A stretch of 47,945 bases of DNA from an uncultured Bacteroidales bacterium (GCA_937949745.1 CALECM010000057.1:1-47945); one strand, 5' to 3'. Counted from the stretch's first letter, positions 37,508-47,830 are shown. A program made the numbers and translations. The notes: generated by a model not told the origin, from the sequence alone.

Positions 37508-38362
37508 ATGCATCATCTGAAAATTCTCTTTATAATCCTGATAGCTTTCCTGCTGAATTCTTGTGAAAAGGAGAATTGCGATGAAGAATGTATGAGACTT
37601 GAAAAGATGATCCGTAAGAATAATGATCCCAGGGCGACGTTCTCCTGGCACCAGTATCATCTTTTATTGGAAGAATTGAAGAAAGACCGGTATGAGGTTA
37701 TTCCTGTTCGTCTGATGTCTTCCTATGATAATCCGGACAAGATCGCCGTATGTATGCGACATGACGTGGATATTCATATTTTTAAGGCGCTTGAAATGGC
37801 TCGCATAGAAAAATCCGCCGGCATCCGGTCCACTTATTTTATACTGGCCACCGCACCTTATTACGGAGAGTTTAAGAAAGGTAAAATAAAGCGTCATCAA
37901 TGTATGGAAAGCTATTATAGGGAAATAGCGGACATGGGGCATGAAATAGGTATTCATAATGATTTGCTGACCGTCATGATACAGGAAAAAACGGACCCTT
38001 ATCTTTTTAACCTGGAGGAACTGGATTTTTATCGTTCCTTAGGGATTCCAATATACGGAACTGCGGCTCACGGTTCGGAAATAGCCGGTAAAACGGTCCG
38101 CAATTATGAGATATTTTCTGACTTTGCTAAAAACAACCGTGTCCATTATGGTGGAAAAGAATATCCTATAGGAACAAGAAGCCTGCGGGATTATGGCTTT
38201 TCGTATGAATCCTATTTTGTCGGTACTAATAAATATTATTCCGATCTCGAAGGCAAGTGGCAGAAAAAATATCGGTTCGACTATATCCTGGAAATGTTAA
38301 GGAGCAGTGAGCCGGGCGACCGGGTACAGATCCTCACGCATCCCGTGTGGTGGGGAAAATAA
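37508..38362 (+). CDS. Polysaccharide deacetylase-like lipoprotein
   Basis: A 284-residue exported protein with a lipoprotein signal (KILFIILIAFLLNSC, lipobox Cys at about residue 19). The core resembles the RHDVD branch of polysaccharide deacetylase-like proteins: CMRHDVDIHIFKALEMAR near residues 82-99, AGIRSTYFIL near 105-114, GHEIGIHND near 141-149, and a C-terminal QILTHPVWWG with a conserved histidine. The second histidine of the usual HxxxH metal site is not found after GHEIGIH, so metal-dependent deacetylation is uncertain. The lipid anchor suggests action at the outer membrane or in the periplasm. It is a lone gene between the AbgT gene and cysS; no clear promoter box was found. Confidence 0.7.
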   Translation: MHHLKILFIILIAFLLNSCEKENCDEECMRLEKMIRKNNDPRATFSWHQYHLLLEELKKDRYEVIPVRLMSSYDNPDKIAVCMRHDVDIHIFKALEMARIEKSAGIRSTYFILATAPYYGEFKKGKIKRHQCMESYYREIADMGHEIGIHNDLLTVMIQEKTDPYLFNLEELDFYRSLGIPIYGTAAHGSEIAGKTVRNYEIFSDFAKNNRVHYGGKEYPIGTRSLRDYGFSYESYFVGTNKYYSDLEGKWQKKYRFDYILEMLRSSEPGDRVQILTHPVWWGK

Positions 38363-38382
38363 ATATTTAAAGCTTTAAACGG

Positions 38383-39858
38383 CTATTTCTTCTCCCACAA
38401 AGCACCTTCCTTCGTATCCTTGATCACAATGCCTAACTCGCTCAGTCGATGGCGGATAGTGTCGGCAACGCTCCAGTTTTTTGAATCTTTAGCATCCTGA
38501 CGAATGTCGAGGATAAGTCCCATCAAACCGTCTGAAAGCCCGTCGTCCTTAATCACTTTATCTTCATTTTTCATACCCAGTATGTCATAAAAAAAGATAT
38601 GGAAATATTTCTTAAGGAGATCAATATCGCTTTGGATCAAAGCGCCTTTACCGTCATGAACCGTATTAATGATACGGACGGCATCGAATAATTCCGCGAT
38701 CAGCCGGGAACTGTTGAAGTCGTCGTTCATCGCTTCATAGGAGCGGTCGATCCATGATTGTATATTGTCCGTTGAGGTTTCCGACGGTTTTAATTTCTCC
38801 AAAGTATCGAGACCGGCGTAAAGTTTAGCCATTCCTTTTTCGGCTGCCGACAATGCTTCGTTCGAAAAATCCAGGGTGCTGCGGTAATGGGCCTGTAATA
38901 CGAAGTAACGGATGGTCATGGGTGAGTAAGCCTGCTCCAGCAACGGATGATCACCGGTGAAAAATTGGTTCAGAGTAATAAAATTACCTAAGGATTTTCC
39001 CATTTTCTGACCGTTGATCGTGATCATGTTATTGTGGATCCAGTATTTTACCGATTCCTGTCCGTTTACTACAGTACTTTGGCATACTTCCGATTCGTGA
39101 TGCGGGAATAAAAGATCGAGACCTCCTCCGTGGATATCGAAACTTTCTCCCAGGTATTTGGTGCTCATGGCGGTACATTCGATGTGCCATCCCGGAAATC
39201 CTAAACTCCACGGCGATTTCCATCGCATGATATGTTCCGGAGAAGCTTTTTTCCATAACGCAAAATCCGCCGGATTCCTTTTTTCCTGTTGTCCGTCCAG
39301 TTCACGGGTATTGGAGATCATATCTTCCAGCTTACGGCCTGACAATTTCCCGTATCCGTAATCCCGGTTAAATTTAACCACGTCGAAATAGACGGAGCCA
39401 TCCGAAACATAAGCATAACCCTTTTCCAGGATTTTTTCGATCATATCGATCTGTTCCATAATATGACCCGAAGCTCTCGGCTCTATGGACGGCCGTTTGA
39501 CATTGAGCCTGTCCATGGCCGCATGGTAACTGTCGATATAATATTGGGCGATTTCCATGGGTTCCAGTTGTTCAAGCCTGGCCTTCTTTTCGATCTTGTC
39601 TTCTCCTTCGTCGGCATCGTTTTCCAGATGGCCTACGTCGGTAATATTCCTGACGTACCGTACTTTGTACCCCAGATGTTGCAGGTACCGGTATACCAGG
39701 TCGAAAGTAACGGCCGGACGCGCGTGCCCTAAATGCGGTTCGCCATAGACGGTTGGTCCGCAAACGTACATACCAACTCTTCCCTCATGTAACGGGACAA
39801 AAAGTTCTTTTTCCTTAGAAAGTGTGTTGTAAATATATAATTGGTTCTGATGGTCCAT
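38383..39858 (-). CDS. cysS: Cysteine-tRNA ligase
   Basis: Class I aminoacyl-tRNA synthetase that charges tRNA-Cys, 491 residues. The HIGH-type motif appears as YGEPHLGHARPAV near residues 36-48, the zinc and active-site region as FPGWHIECTAMS near 221-232, and the KMSKS motif as GQKMGKSLGNF near 283-293. The cysteine in VCGPTVYG near residue 33 is the first zinc ligand. The C-terminal DALR-type helical domain completes the enzyme. It lies 65 bases downstream of the acyl-CoA ligase gene on the same strand with no promoter box between them, so cotranscription is likely. Confidence 0.97.
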   Translation of the reverse strand: MDHQNQLYIYNTLSKEKELFVPLHEGRVGMYVCGPTVYGEPHLGHARPAVTFDLVYRYLQHLGYKVRYVRNITDVGHLENDADEGEDKIEKKARLEQLEPMEIAQYYIDSYHAAMDRLNVKRPSIEPRASGHIMEQIDMIEKILEKGYAYVSDGSVYFDVVKFNRDYGYGKLSGRKLEDMISNTRELDGQQEKRNPADFALWKKASPEHIMRWKSPWSLGFPGWHIECTAMSTKYLGESFDIHGGGLDLLFPHHESEVCQSTVVNGQESVKYWIHNNMITINGQKMGKSLGNFITLNQFFTGDHPLLEQAYSPMTIRYFVLQAHYRSTLDFSNEALSAAEKGMAKLYAGLDTLEKLKPSETSTDNIQSWIDRSYEAMNDDFNSSRLIAELFDAVRIINTVHDGKGALIQSDIDLLKKYFHIFFYDILGMKNEDKVIKDDGLSDGLMGLILDIRQDAKDSKNWSVADTIRHRLSELGIVIKDTKEGALWEKK

Positions 39859-39923
39859 AGTTTTAATTTTGAGTCTGATTTATCATGATAACAGTATATC
39901 CGGGATAATGTTAATCATGATCG

Positions 39924-41690
39924 TTACTTTTCGAAAAGCTGTTCGATCGTATCCCGGTATTTATTCATGATAAAGTTTCGCCTGAGTTTCATGGTCGGTG
40001 TTAATTCGCCGGTTTGTATGCTCCATTCGTAATCGATAAGCAGATAACGTTTTACCTGTTCCGTATCGCCAAAAAACTTATTATAATGATCCACGATCTT
40101 TTTGAATTTCTTCACGACTTCGGGATGGTGGATCATTTCCTCATTGGTCGTATATTCGATTCCTTTACGGGCACACCATGACCGCAGGTCGCCGAATTCC
40201 GGTACGATAAGCGCGGCGGCGAATTGTTTGTTTTCACCTACCACCATTATATTATCGATCATCGGATCTTCGGAGAATTTATTTTCAACGAGCGTGGGTA
40301 CCACATATTTCCCGAAAGCCGTTTTAAACATTTCCTTTTTACGGCCGGTAATGCGCAGTTGTCCTTCCGGTTCGAACTGCCCGATATCACCCGTATGGAA
40401 CCATCCCTCCTCATCGATCGATTCCAGAGTTAATTCAGGAGCTTTATAATAACCCAGCATCACGCAATGGCCTCTGGTCAGTATTTCTCCGTCGTCGCCG
40501 ATCTTTACCTCGATGCCGGGGAGAGGGGGGCCGACCGTTCCGAATTTTATGCCGTTCTTAAAAAAATTACTTACTCCGATTACCGGAGAAGTCTCGGTCA
40601 ACCCGTATCCTTCCAGGATAGGGACTTCCATCGCGAAGAATATTTTGCTGATCAGGGGTTGTATGGCGGCTCCGCCCGATACGATCACGTTAAAGTTCCC
40701 TCCGATGGCTGCTTTCCATTTCTTCAATACCAGTTTACGGGCCAGTTTTAATTTCAGGTTATAGTACCAGCTTCTGCCCTCCATTTCGAAATCCCTTGCC
40801 ACTTCATCCGCCCAAAAGAATATTTTTCTTTTGATCCCTTTCTGTTTCCTTCCGGTAGCGATGATCCGGTCGTAAAATTTCTCAAGCAAACGAGGCACGG
40901 TAGTGAAAATATCAGGCCTGATTTCCTGTAGGTTGTCCGCGATTTTCGCCATTCCTTCCGCGTAATAGATCGAGATTCCCAGTATGTGCCAGGTATAGAT
41001 CATCATCCGTTCATAAATATGGCATAAAGGGAGGTAGCTTAAAACACGGCTGTTGGTATTTACCGGCACGATAGGCATAACAGCTTTGGCATTACTGAGA
41101 AGATTGCGGTGGGAAAGCATAACGCCTTTCGGATTTCCTGTTGTCCCGGATGTATAGATCAGGGTAATGGGATCATCCGGAGTGATACGGTCTTTGATAT
41201 CGGTAAGATATTGGGGACTGGGATTGGCCATGCCCAGCTCGATCACTTCATTTAAATGCCGGTATCCCCTCAGATTCCTGAAAGTATATACGTTATCGGT
41301 GAGTTCCGGGATTTCGGATATAATGTTTTCAATCTTCCTTAATAATTCCCAACCGGATACAAATACCATTTTAACTTCCGCGTGGTGAAGTATATATTTG
41401 TAATCAGCTTCGCTGATGGTCGGGTAGATGGATACGTGGATCGCACCCAGTTGTAAAATGGCCATGTCCAGAAAATTCCATTCCGGCCTGTTGTTCGTGA
41501 TGGAAGCAATGCGGTCACCTTTCTTTATACCCAACTGCATTAATCCGTAACTGATATAATTGACTTTCTCAATATACTGGTTAATGCTGTATTTGACCCA
41601 TACTCCGTTCTCTTTGCTGCAAAGTGCATCATCATTAGGGAAATGGGTGGCATAATGAGGTAAAATGTCAAAAATGCGGGTTATCTCCAT
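39924..41690 (-). CDS. Long-chain fatty acid-CoA ligase (AMP-forming)
   Basis: An ANL-superfamily ligase of 588 residues that activates fatty acids to acyl-CoA through an acyl-adenylate. The phosphate-binding loop is LIYTSGTTGNPKGVMLSH near residue 173-190. The acyl-adenylate motif is LEGYGLTETSPVIG near 365, and the hinge region is GWFHTGDIGQFEPEGQLRITGRKKEMF near 440, read here in parts as WFHTGDIG and RITGRKKEMFKT. It resembles the FadD15/FAA family with the extended middle domain. I use the ATG at 41690 (MEITRIFDILP); the open frame runs to 41768 but crosses the promoter box. Together with the acyl-CoA dehydrogenase/ETF block it gives the cell acyl-CoA chemistry. Confidence 0.92.
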   Translation of the reverse strand: MEITRIFDILPHYATHFPNDDALCSKENGVWVKYSINQYIEKVNYISYGLMQLGIKKGDRIASITNNRPEWNFLDMAILQLGAIHVSIYPTISEADYKYILHHAEVKMVFVSGWELLRKIENIISEIPELTDNVYTFRNLRGYRHLNEVIELGMANPSPQYLTDIKDRITPDDPITLIYTSGTTGNPKGVMLSHRNLLSNAKAVMPIVPVNTNSRVLSYLPLCHIYERMMIYTWHILGISIYYAEGMAKIADNLQEIRPDIFTTVPRLLEKFYDRIIATGRKQKGIKRKIFFWADEVARDFEMEGRSWYYNLKLKLARKLVLKKWKAAIGGNFNVIVSGGAAIQPLISKIFFAMEVPILEGYGLTETSPVIGVSNFFKNGIKFGTVGPPLPGIEVKIGDDGEILTRGHCVMLGYYKAPELTLESIDEEGWFHTGDIGQFEPEGQLRITGRKKEMFKTAFGKYVVPTLVENKFSEDPMIDNIMVVGENKQFAAALIVPEFGDLRSWCARKGIEYTTNEEMIHHPEVVKKFKKIVDHYNKFFGDTEQVKRYLLIDYEWSIQTGELTPTMKLRRNFIMNKYRDTIEQLFEK

Positions 41691-41709
41691 GACATCTGTA
41701 TTTAAAACG

Positions 41710-41717
41710 CAAAAATA
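41710..41717 (-). promoter_or_regulatory. -7 promoter box of the acyl-CoA ligase-cysS unit
   Basis: Minus-strand TATTTTTG matches TAnnTTTG, 19 bases before the chosen start. Confidence 0.6.
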
Positions 41718-41845
41718 CAAAAAATAGGGAGTCGGGGAAATAAGAAGAAAATATCGAAACAAATCCATTTTCCTCCTTGTTGTAACTTTACTTTCACTAC
41801 CACCGTTTTAAGTTAAGTCGTATTGTAAAAAGATTACAAATTATT

Positions 41846-43711
41846 TTGAAGTGTAAAGCACGGAATATCCGTAAGTCAATAAAAAATTGCATTGAGCCCT
41901 GTTTTCTCCTGATGGCTCTTGTTTTGCTTTTTCTGGCTGTTCAGGCTGTTCCGGGAATTTCACAGGAAAATTATGAGATCCGCCGGATCAGGTTTAAAGG
42001 CAATAAAACCTTTAGTAAATCCGAATTACTGGACCATACGGCGATGCAGACTTTTAATCTTTTTAAAAGGATCCAGCGGAGAGATCCGGTATTGTACAGT
42101 GCGGAATTTATGGAAAGCGACCTTCAGCGCTTAACTATTTTTTATCAAAGCGAAGGATTCCTTCATGCGGATGTCTTGCTCGATACCCTTATCATTAACC
42201 ATAAAAAACAACGTGTAAATATCAACATAAAAATTAGAGAAAATAAATCGGTAAAGGTAGATACGGTAAAATTCAAGCTTAATGAACCGTTACACCATGT
42301 TAATCCGGATTCCCTTCTACGTAAATTATCCAAAAGACTCCTGTTGGCAACCGGCGCACGTTTCCGGGATAATGGGATCTATGAAGATGTGGGTGAAATC
42401 AATACGGAATTCTTTAACCTGGGATATGTATATGTGAAGACCAATTTTGATTTAAATCTCAGGCCACAGGCTGATCTGGTGGATATCAGTTATGATATTT
42501 TTCCCGGACAGATATGTTCCTTCGGACAAACCACAATTACCGGGACGAACAATATCAGGGAAAGAAAGATGCGTAAATTGCTGGCTTATAATCCGGGTGA
42601 CCAGTATTCCAAAACCAAACTGGATAAAACCCGTTCTAATTTGTACGATCTACAGTTATTCCGGGTGGTGTCGATCAATCCGCAAATGGACTGGGACCAT
42701 CAGGAAAATCCGATTCCGATACGGATCGTTATACAGGAAATACCCCGCTGGGAATCCAAATTCGGGATAGGCTTCGGAACGGAAGATCGTTTCCGGGCAT
42801 TTGCCGATGTCACTTACCGTGGATTGTTTGGTGGGACCAGCCGCTTGAACTTATATGCCAAACATTCTTACCTTACTCCGTATATGGTCAGCCTGTCGTG
42901 GATCGAACCCATGTTTTTCGTAAAAAAACTTTCACTGACGGTCAATCCTTATATCCAACGCCAGAGGGAGCCCGGATATAATAATCTCACTTTCGGTCTT
43001 AATCTTCCCGTTGCTTATACTTTTAACGATTATCTTAAAGGGAGCCTGGCTTATTATTTTGAAAATGTGACCCAATATGAAGCCAGTGAAATTAATCCGG
43101 AAGATGATAAATTCCTTTATAACAAATCCGGGATGGCGCTGTGGTTCGCTTTTAATAATTCCGATCCGGTCTTTTCCGCTGAAAAAGGATGGTCCGTAAG
43201 TTTAGGCGCCAAAGTTAACGGCTATATTTTCGGGACGCAGTTCGATTATACCAAATTATGGATTGACGTCCGGAAATATCTGAGATTGGGAAAATTCGTA
43301 GTGGGTTTGCGGGGTATGATCGGTGCGATCCACTCTTCCGATACTACCGGTTTTATTCCGGTTGAAGATCGTTTTTATTCGGGCGGGACCAATTCTAACA
43401 GGGGGTGGGCCCGTTCGGAACTCGGACCCAAACGCGAAAACGGTACTCCGATGGGAGGGGAGAGTATTCTTGAAATGAATGTCGAGGTTCGCCATCCGTT
43501 ATTCTGGCGTTTGGAAATTGCCGCTTTCGTGGACGTCGGAAATGTATGGGCTCAGGATTACCATTACCGCTTTAATGATCTTGCCTGGGCGGTGGGTGGC
43601 GGATTGCGGCTGAATACCCCGATAGGACCGGTCAGGCTGGATCTGGGAGTACCCATCGCGAATGAGAAGAAATCGGTGCAGTTTTTTATCAGTATAGGAC
43701 AAGCCTTTTAA
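41846..43711 (+). CDS. tamA: TamA-like Omp85-family outer membrane protein
   Basis: A 621-residue outer-membrane assembly protein of the Omp85 superfamily. A signal peptide is present (basic KCKARNIRKSIKN then hydrophobic LLMALVLLFLAVQAV). POTRA-type repeats follow at about residues 45-290, as in IRRIRFKGNKTFSKSELLDH and CSFGQTTITGTNNIRERKMRK. The C-terminal barrel contains the VRG(D)F-like lid segment FYSGGTNSNRGWARSELGP and ends in an aromatic residue (SIGQAF). The start must be non-ATG: TTG at 41846 gives a proper signal peptide, whereas the first ATG would remove the basic part. It is followed one base later by tamB, which fixes the TamA role over BamA. Confidence 0.88.
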   Translation: MKCKARNIRKSIKNCIEPCFLLMALVLLFLAVQAVPGISQENYEIRRIRFKGNKTFSKSELLDHTAMQTFNLFKRIQRRDPVLYSAEFMESDLQRLTIFYQSEGFLHADVLLDTLIINHKKQRVNINIKIRENKSVKVDTVKFKLNEPLHHVNPDSLLRKLSKRLLLATGARFRDNGIYEDVGEINTEFFNLGYVYVKTNFDLNLRPQADLVDISYDIFPGQICSFGQTTITGTNNIRERKMRKLLAYNPGDQYSKTKLDKTRSNLYDLQLFRVVSINPQMDWDHQENPIPIRIVIQEIPRWESKFGIGFGTEDRFRAFADVTYRGLFGGTSRLNLYAKHSYLTPYMVSLSWIEPMFFVKKLSLTVNPYIQRQREPGYNNLTFGLNLPVAYTFNDYLKGSLAYYFENVTQYEASEINPEDDKFLYNKSGMALWFAFNNSDPVFSAEKGWSVSLGAKVNGYIFGTQFDYTKLWIDVRKYLRLGKFVVGLRGMIGAIHSSDTTGFIPVEDRFYSGGTNSNRGWARSELGPKRENGTPMGGESILEMNVEVRHPLFWRLEIAAFVDVGNVWAQDYHYRFNDLAWAVGGGLRLNTPIGPVRLDLGVPIANEKKSVQFFISIGQAF

Positions 43712-43712
43712 T

Positions 43713-46700
43713 ATGAAAGCAGTAAAATTAACATTGAAAATACTGGGATGGGTCCTTGCGGGGATCGTCATCCTGATTTTAGCTGCTTTACTATTGATAC
43801 AGACTGCTTTTGTAAAACGGCAGATTGTCAGGATTGCGGAAAACCAGGTCAATAAAAACCTGTATGCCGTACTCTCGGTTGGAAAATTAAGAGGAGATTT
43901 CCTGACTCATCTTGAGCTGGATAATGTATTGCTTACCTCCCTCGACCGGGATACGATCGCTTATGTGCCTGCCATACACCTCGGATATAGGCTTTGGCCT
44001 CTGATAAAAGGGGAAATATGGGTGAAAAAGATCCTTTTCGATCAACCGTATATCAATCTCGTACAGATGAGCGATTCGAGCTGGAATGTGGCCAATATAG
44101 GCAAACCGTCAGCCGATACTTCCACATTCGTATTTAACATGCTTCTACGGTTGGAAGAGGTGAAAATCAATGACGGAAGTGTAAGGATCGAGGCCGTGGA
44201 CACTATTTTCCCCCGGGCCGTGAAAGACTGGTATGTCGATCTTTCGGGCGATTACCGGACCGACAGTATTCATGCCGATCTTAAGGATTTTCGTTTTGTT
44301 ACCGTTGACCCGGAACTTGAATTACGGCAACTGAACCTGAAGGGAGACTGGACAGGCAGGATGTTGAGGATTGAAGATCTTTTTATTCAAACAAATGAAA
44401 ATCAGATCACGGCGCAGGGTTATTATGATTTCTTAGGGAATAAAAAATCTTATGTGAATCTTAATACACAGCCTTTGGTTTTAGACGAATTTAGATATTA
44501 TCTGCCCGAAAATTTTCATCTCGGAGCGCGTCCTGTGCTTCATTTGCAGGCTGAACTGGAAAAAGATTTTTTGGGTGCCAATATGCAACTGGCCGATCAG
44601 GAGCAGGAACTGCAATTTAACCTGAATACTCATCATCTTCTGGAATACTTTTCTGATGATAAAACGCCCGTTACTTATGAACTGCATTTAAATATCCGGG
44701 GAGTAGATCTTCAATATTGGCTTGATAACCCTGACCTTCAATTTATTGTGCAGGGTACGGTTAACGCTGGTGGAGAAGGATTATCTCCCGAAACCATGCG
44801 ATCGCATATAACAGGAAACTTCAACAATATGTCCGTTTACGGGACACGTATTAATCAATTAGATCTGGTACTGGATTATCTGGCCGGAAATGTAAAAGGT
44901 GTTCTCGACGGGAACGCTTCTTTCGGAAAGTTATGGATTAAACCCGAGATTAATGGTCTTTTAAGCCGAAATCCGCAATACCGGGCACAATTGGAAACCC
45001 GGGACCTCAACCTGGCATTTTTACTGGGAAAGGAATATCCGACTTCCCTTAACATGAATGCTTCACTCGAAGGATCCGGTATCGATCCCAATACTTTAAA
45101 CGCGACAGGAAATGTCAATTTATTTCCTTCCCATGTTATGGGATATAATATTGATACCTTAACAGCCGATGTTGCCTTGATCTCAGGAGAAGTTTTTCTG
45201 GATTCACTTTACGCGGAAGCATTCGGCGCCGAATTGCAGGCATCCGGCAATTATATCCTCCGGGATACGGCCGATGTCCGGTTGAAATTGCACCTGGATA
45301 GCATACAATCAATAATAGACCTGCTGGATATCGGGCAATTGGATTCACTTAGAACCAGGGCTGACATTACAGCGCATGTTCATGGAATACCGGCCGATTT
45401 GCGTGGTGATGCGTTCCTGCGGCTTCATGATACATATTATGGTGAATATCATTTAGATTCGCTTGATCTTCGGGCCCGTGCACACGTAAAAGAATTAGGG
45501 AAAGAAATAGTGGCCGAAATGGCATTGAAAGCCGGCAGCATATATATCGGGGATATGGTTTTCGATTCTTTGAAAATGGCCCTGTCTACGGACCTGGAAC
45601 ATGTCGAAATCGCCGTAAAACTTGATAGCCGTGATATACAGGCCAAACTGACAGGAGCGGCAAGACTGGGAGATACTGTGGAAATCGCCCTTACCAGCCT
45701 GCAGGCCGGCTACAAAGGTTACGACTGGCATCTTGCCGAAGATACGGCCTCCATTCTTATAGCAAAAGACGAATATAAGATTCATGATTTTACGCTGCTC
45801 TCTCCGGGAGTAGATACGACGCAGGTCGTTTTTATTGAAGGTATCGTGCGTCGTAACGGTAATCAGGATTTACAGGTAGGGATAAGGAATGTGGATGTGG
45901 CTGAAGTGACCGGGCTTTTCTCCACGGGTCAGGATATAACCGGTCTTTTTAACCTTGATTTCCGGCTACTGGGTCCGGCTTTTTCTCCGAGGATCAGAGG
46001 CCGTTTTGATGTGGATAATGCTACGGTACAGCAATATCGGTTGGATAGCCTTCAGGGCAGGATTAATTACAGGGATGACACCTTCCGGGCCTCGTTTTCC
46101 CTGGTGCCCCAGGATAACGGCCATTTGTTCGCCTCCGCGAGATTGCCGGTCACCCTCAGGCTTAATGATAGTATACAATTCAGTATTCCCCGGAATGAGG
46201 ATTCCCTCCGCCTTCGCTTGCTTATACGGGATCTGCCGTTGGCGGTAATGGAACTTTTTATCAAAACCGATGATGTGGAAGGTCATATCGAAAGCCGGAT
46301 CAACGTGGACGGCACGATGGGAAATCCGCGTATCGACGGTAACCTGCATGTCGTGGACGGACTGGTGAAAATCGACAGGTACGGTATTAATTACCACAAT
46401 ATCCAATCGGATATCTATATCGAGACCGACAATGTCCGGGTGGATACTTTACTGGTAGAAAGTCGTAGGGGCAATATGCAGGCGAAAGGAAACGCCCATT
46501 TCAACAAGGAAATTTATAAAGGTAAACTGGACAATTCCGATCTTAAAATTACTTTCGACCGTTTCCGGCCTTTTGACCACAGGCAGTACAATATGCAGGT
46601 ATCGGGAGAAATAGATTTGACGGCCAATAGCGACAGCGTTTATTTTTCCGGGGAAGTTACGATTCCGGAAACTGAAATTTATCTGCCTGCGGTCATGAGG

Positions 46701-47606
46701 CTTATCGGGAGAAACACTGCGGTAGATCTGCCAAAACCCCTTTTGATAAAAGAACTTGAAGGAGATTCCGTTTCCCAACCCGCCATAACCGAAGTTCCTG
46801 TTACCGATACCGTGGAACAGGAAAGACCGAACCTGGAATTCCTGGATAACCTTCAGGGAGATCTCCGGATTATTGTTCCCCGCAATATGTGGATAAAAAC
46901 CGATGATATGCGACTGGAATTATCAGGGGATGTGGAGTTGATGAAACATCGGGATTATTTCGAACTTTTCGGAAGTGTGGATGTAATACGCGGACAATAT
47001 AATCTTTTTGGGAAAGTACTGGTCATCAAAAGCGGAACCATCACTTTCCAGGGAGGAGAAGAATTAAATCCTATTTTTAATATCCAAGCCCAATATTCTT
47101 TCCGTGACCAGGGACAGGTGAAACGGGACCTTAATGTAAATATTACCGGTGATATTAACTCACCGGAGCTAAGTTTCAGCATAGGAGATGAGCCTGTTAC
47201 CGAAGGAGATGCTTTGTCATATCTTTTATTTGGTAAAAGTATGGACGGTCTCACCTCCGGTCATGAACAAAGTGTGATTGATGCGGCGGATATTGCCACT
47301 AACCTTGCTGCCAATGTGATCTCTTCCCAACTTTCTAAAATTCTCGGGAATGCTTTAAATGTGGATTACATCGAACTGAAAACCACCGGTTCTTTTGATA
47401 ATGCATCGTTCGTAGTAGGGAAGTATATAACCAATAAATTATTCGTAAGTTACGAACAGCATATCGGTCCCCTGGAAAATAAAGATGTGGCACGCTATGA
47501 AATGACATTGGAATATGAGATTTTTAAATTTCTTTTCCTCCAATTGACCAGTTCTTCCATATCCAATGGCGCAGATGTTATTTTTAAATTCAATTCAAAA
47601 AAATAA
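43713..47606 (+). CDS. tamB: TamB-like translocation and assembly protein (DUF490)
   Basis: A 1297-residue inner-membrane-anchored, periplasm-spanning beta-taco protein. One N-terminal membrane helix (ILGWVLAGIVILILAALLLI) is at about residues 9-28. A long region of regularly repeating beta-strands follows, with phrases such as NLKGDWTGRMLRIEDL and RINVDGTMGNPRIDGNL. The C-terminal DUF490/TamB domain spans roughly residues 900-1297 and includes VIRGQYNLFGKVLVIKSGTI, the strand motif FQGGEELNPIFNIQA and the DALSYLLFGKSMDGL segment. Together with the preceding Omp85 protein it would form the TAM system, which moves lipids or inserts outer-membrane proteins. The tail EYEIFKFLFLQLTSSSISNGADVIFKF is strongly aromatic and beta-rich. 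Confidence 0.94.
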   Translation: MKAVKLTLKILGWVLAGIVILILAALLLIQTAFVKRQIVRIAENQVNKNLYAVLSVGKLRGDFLTHLELDNVLLTSLDRDTIAYVPAIHLGYRLWPLIKGEIWVKKILFDQPYINLVQMSDSSWNVANIGKPSADTSTFVFNMLLRLEEVKINDGSVRIEAVDTIFPRAVKDWYVDLSGDYRTDSIHADLKDFRFVTVDPELELRQLNLKGDWTGRMLRIEDLFIQTNENQITAQGYYDFLGNKKSYVNLNTQPLVLDEFRYYLPENFHLGARPVLHLQAELEKDFLGANMQLADQEQELQFNLNTHHLLEYFSDDKTPVTYELHLNIRGVDLQYWLDNPDLQFIVQGTVNAGGEGLSPETMRSHITGNFNNMSVYGTRINQLDLVLDYLAGNVKGVLDGNASFGKLWIKPEINGLLSRNPQYRAQLETRDLNLAFLLGKEYPTSLNMNASLEGSGIDPNTLNATGNVNLFPSHVMGYNIDTLTADVALISGEVFLDSLYAEAFGAELQASGNYILRDTADVRLKLHLDSIQSIIDLLDIGQLDSLRTRADITAHVHGIPADLRGDAFLRLHDTYYGEYHLDSLDLRARAHVKELGKEIVAEMALKAGSIYIGDMVFDSLKMALSTDLEHVEIAVKLDSRDIQAKLTGAARLGDTVEIALTSLQAGYKGYDWHLAEDTASILIAKDEYKIHDFTLLSPGVDTTQVVFIEGIVRRNGNQDLQVGIRNVDVAEVTGLFSTGQDITGLFNLDFRLLGPAFSPRIRGRFDVDNATVQQYRLDSLQGRINYRDDTFRASFSLVPQDNGHLFASARLPVTLRLNDSIQFSIPRNEDSLRLRLLIRDLPLAVMELFIKTDDVEGHIESRINVDGTMGNPRIDGNLHVVDGLVKIDRYGINYHNIQSDIYIETDNVRVDTLLVESRRGNMQAKGNAHFNKEIYKGKLDNSDLKITFDRFRPFDHRQYNMQVSGEIDLTANSDSVYFSGEVTIPETEIYLPAVMRLIGRNTAVDLPKPLLIKELEGDSVSQPAITEVPVTDTVEQERPNLEFLDNLQGDLRIIVPRNMWIKTDDMRLELSGDVELMKHRDYFELFGSVDVIRGQYNLFGKVLVIKSGTITFQGGEELNPIFNIQAQYSFRDQGQVKRDLNVNITGDINSPELSFSIGDEPVTEGDALSYLLFGKSMDGLTSGHEQSVIDAADIATNLAANVISSQLSKILGNALNVDYIELKTTGSFDNASFVVGKYITNKLFVSYEQHIGPLENKDVARYEMTLEYEIFKFLFLQLTSSSISNGADVIFKFNSKK

Positions 47607-47830
47607 CCGCCGGCCGTTTTTATCATTTATTAGGTAACGAACGTAAAAAATTATCAAACAAATATCAGCAAATCATGATGTTTGTATCTTTTGAAACCTA
47701 ATTCCGTTTAAGTATAATAGTGAAAAATAGTTCCTGATTTAATCAGGGATGAACTTCGGATAAACATACCTGTATTCAATGATTGATATTTGATTTATTT
47801 TATTATAAATCAATATTTTACCTAAAATAA
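47607..47830. other. AT-rich region with inverted repeats upstream of the recombinase gene
   Basis: It holds CCTGATT-T-AATCAGG at 47733-47747, embedded in GTTC...GAAC, and TTGATTTAT-N6-ATAAATCAA at 47790-47813, only 17 bases before the recombinase start. Both lie in sequence noticeably richer in A and T than the tamB gene. Such paired palindromes are what a recombinase core site or a repressor site looks like. Confidence 0.45.

Noticed and set aside
38366..38379. Terminator between the deacetylase-like gene and cysS
   Set aside because: TTTAAAGCTTTAAA is a perfect 14-base palindrome, but it has no loop, no GC-rich stem and no U-run.
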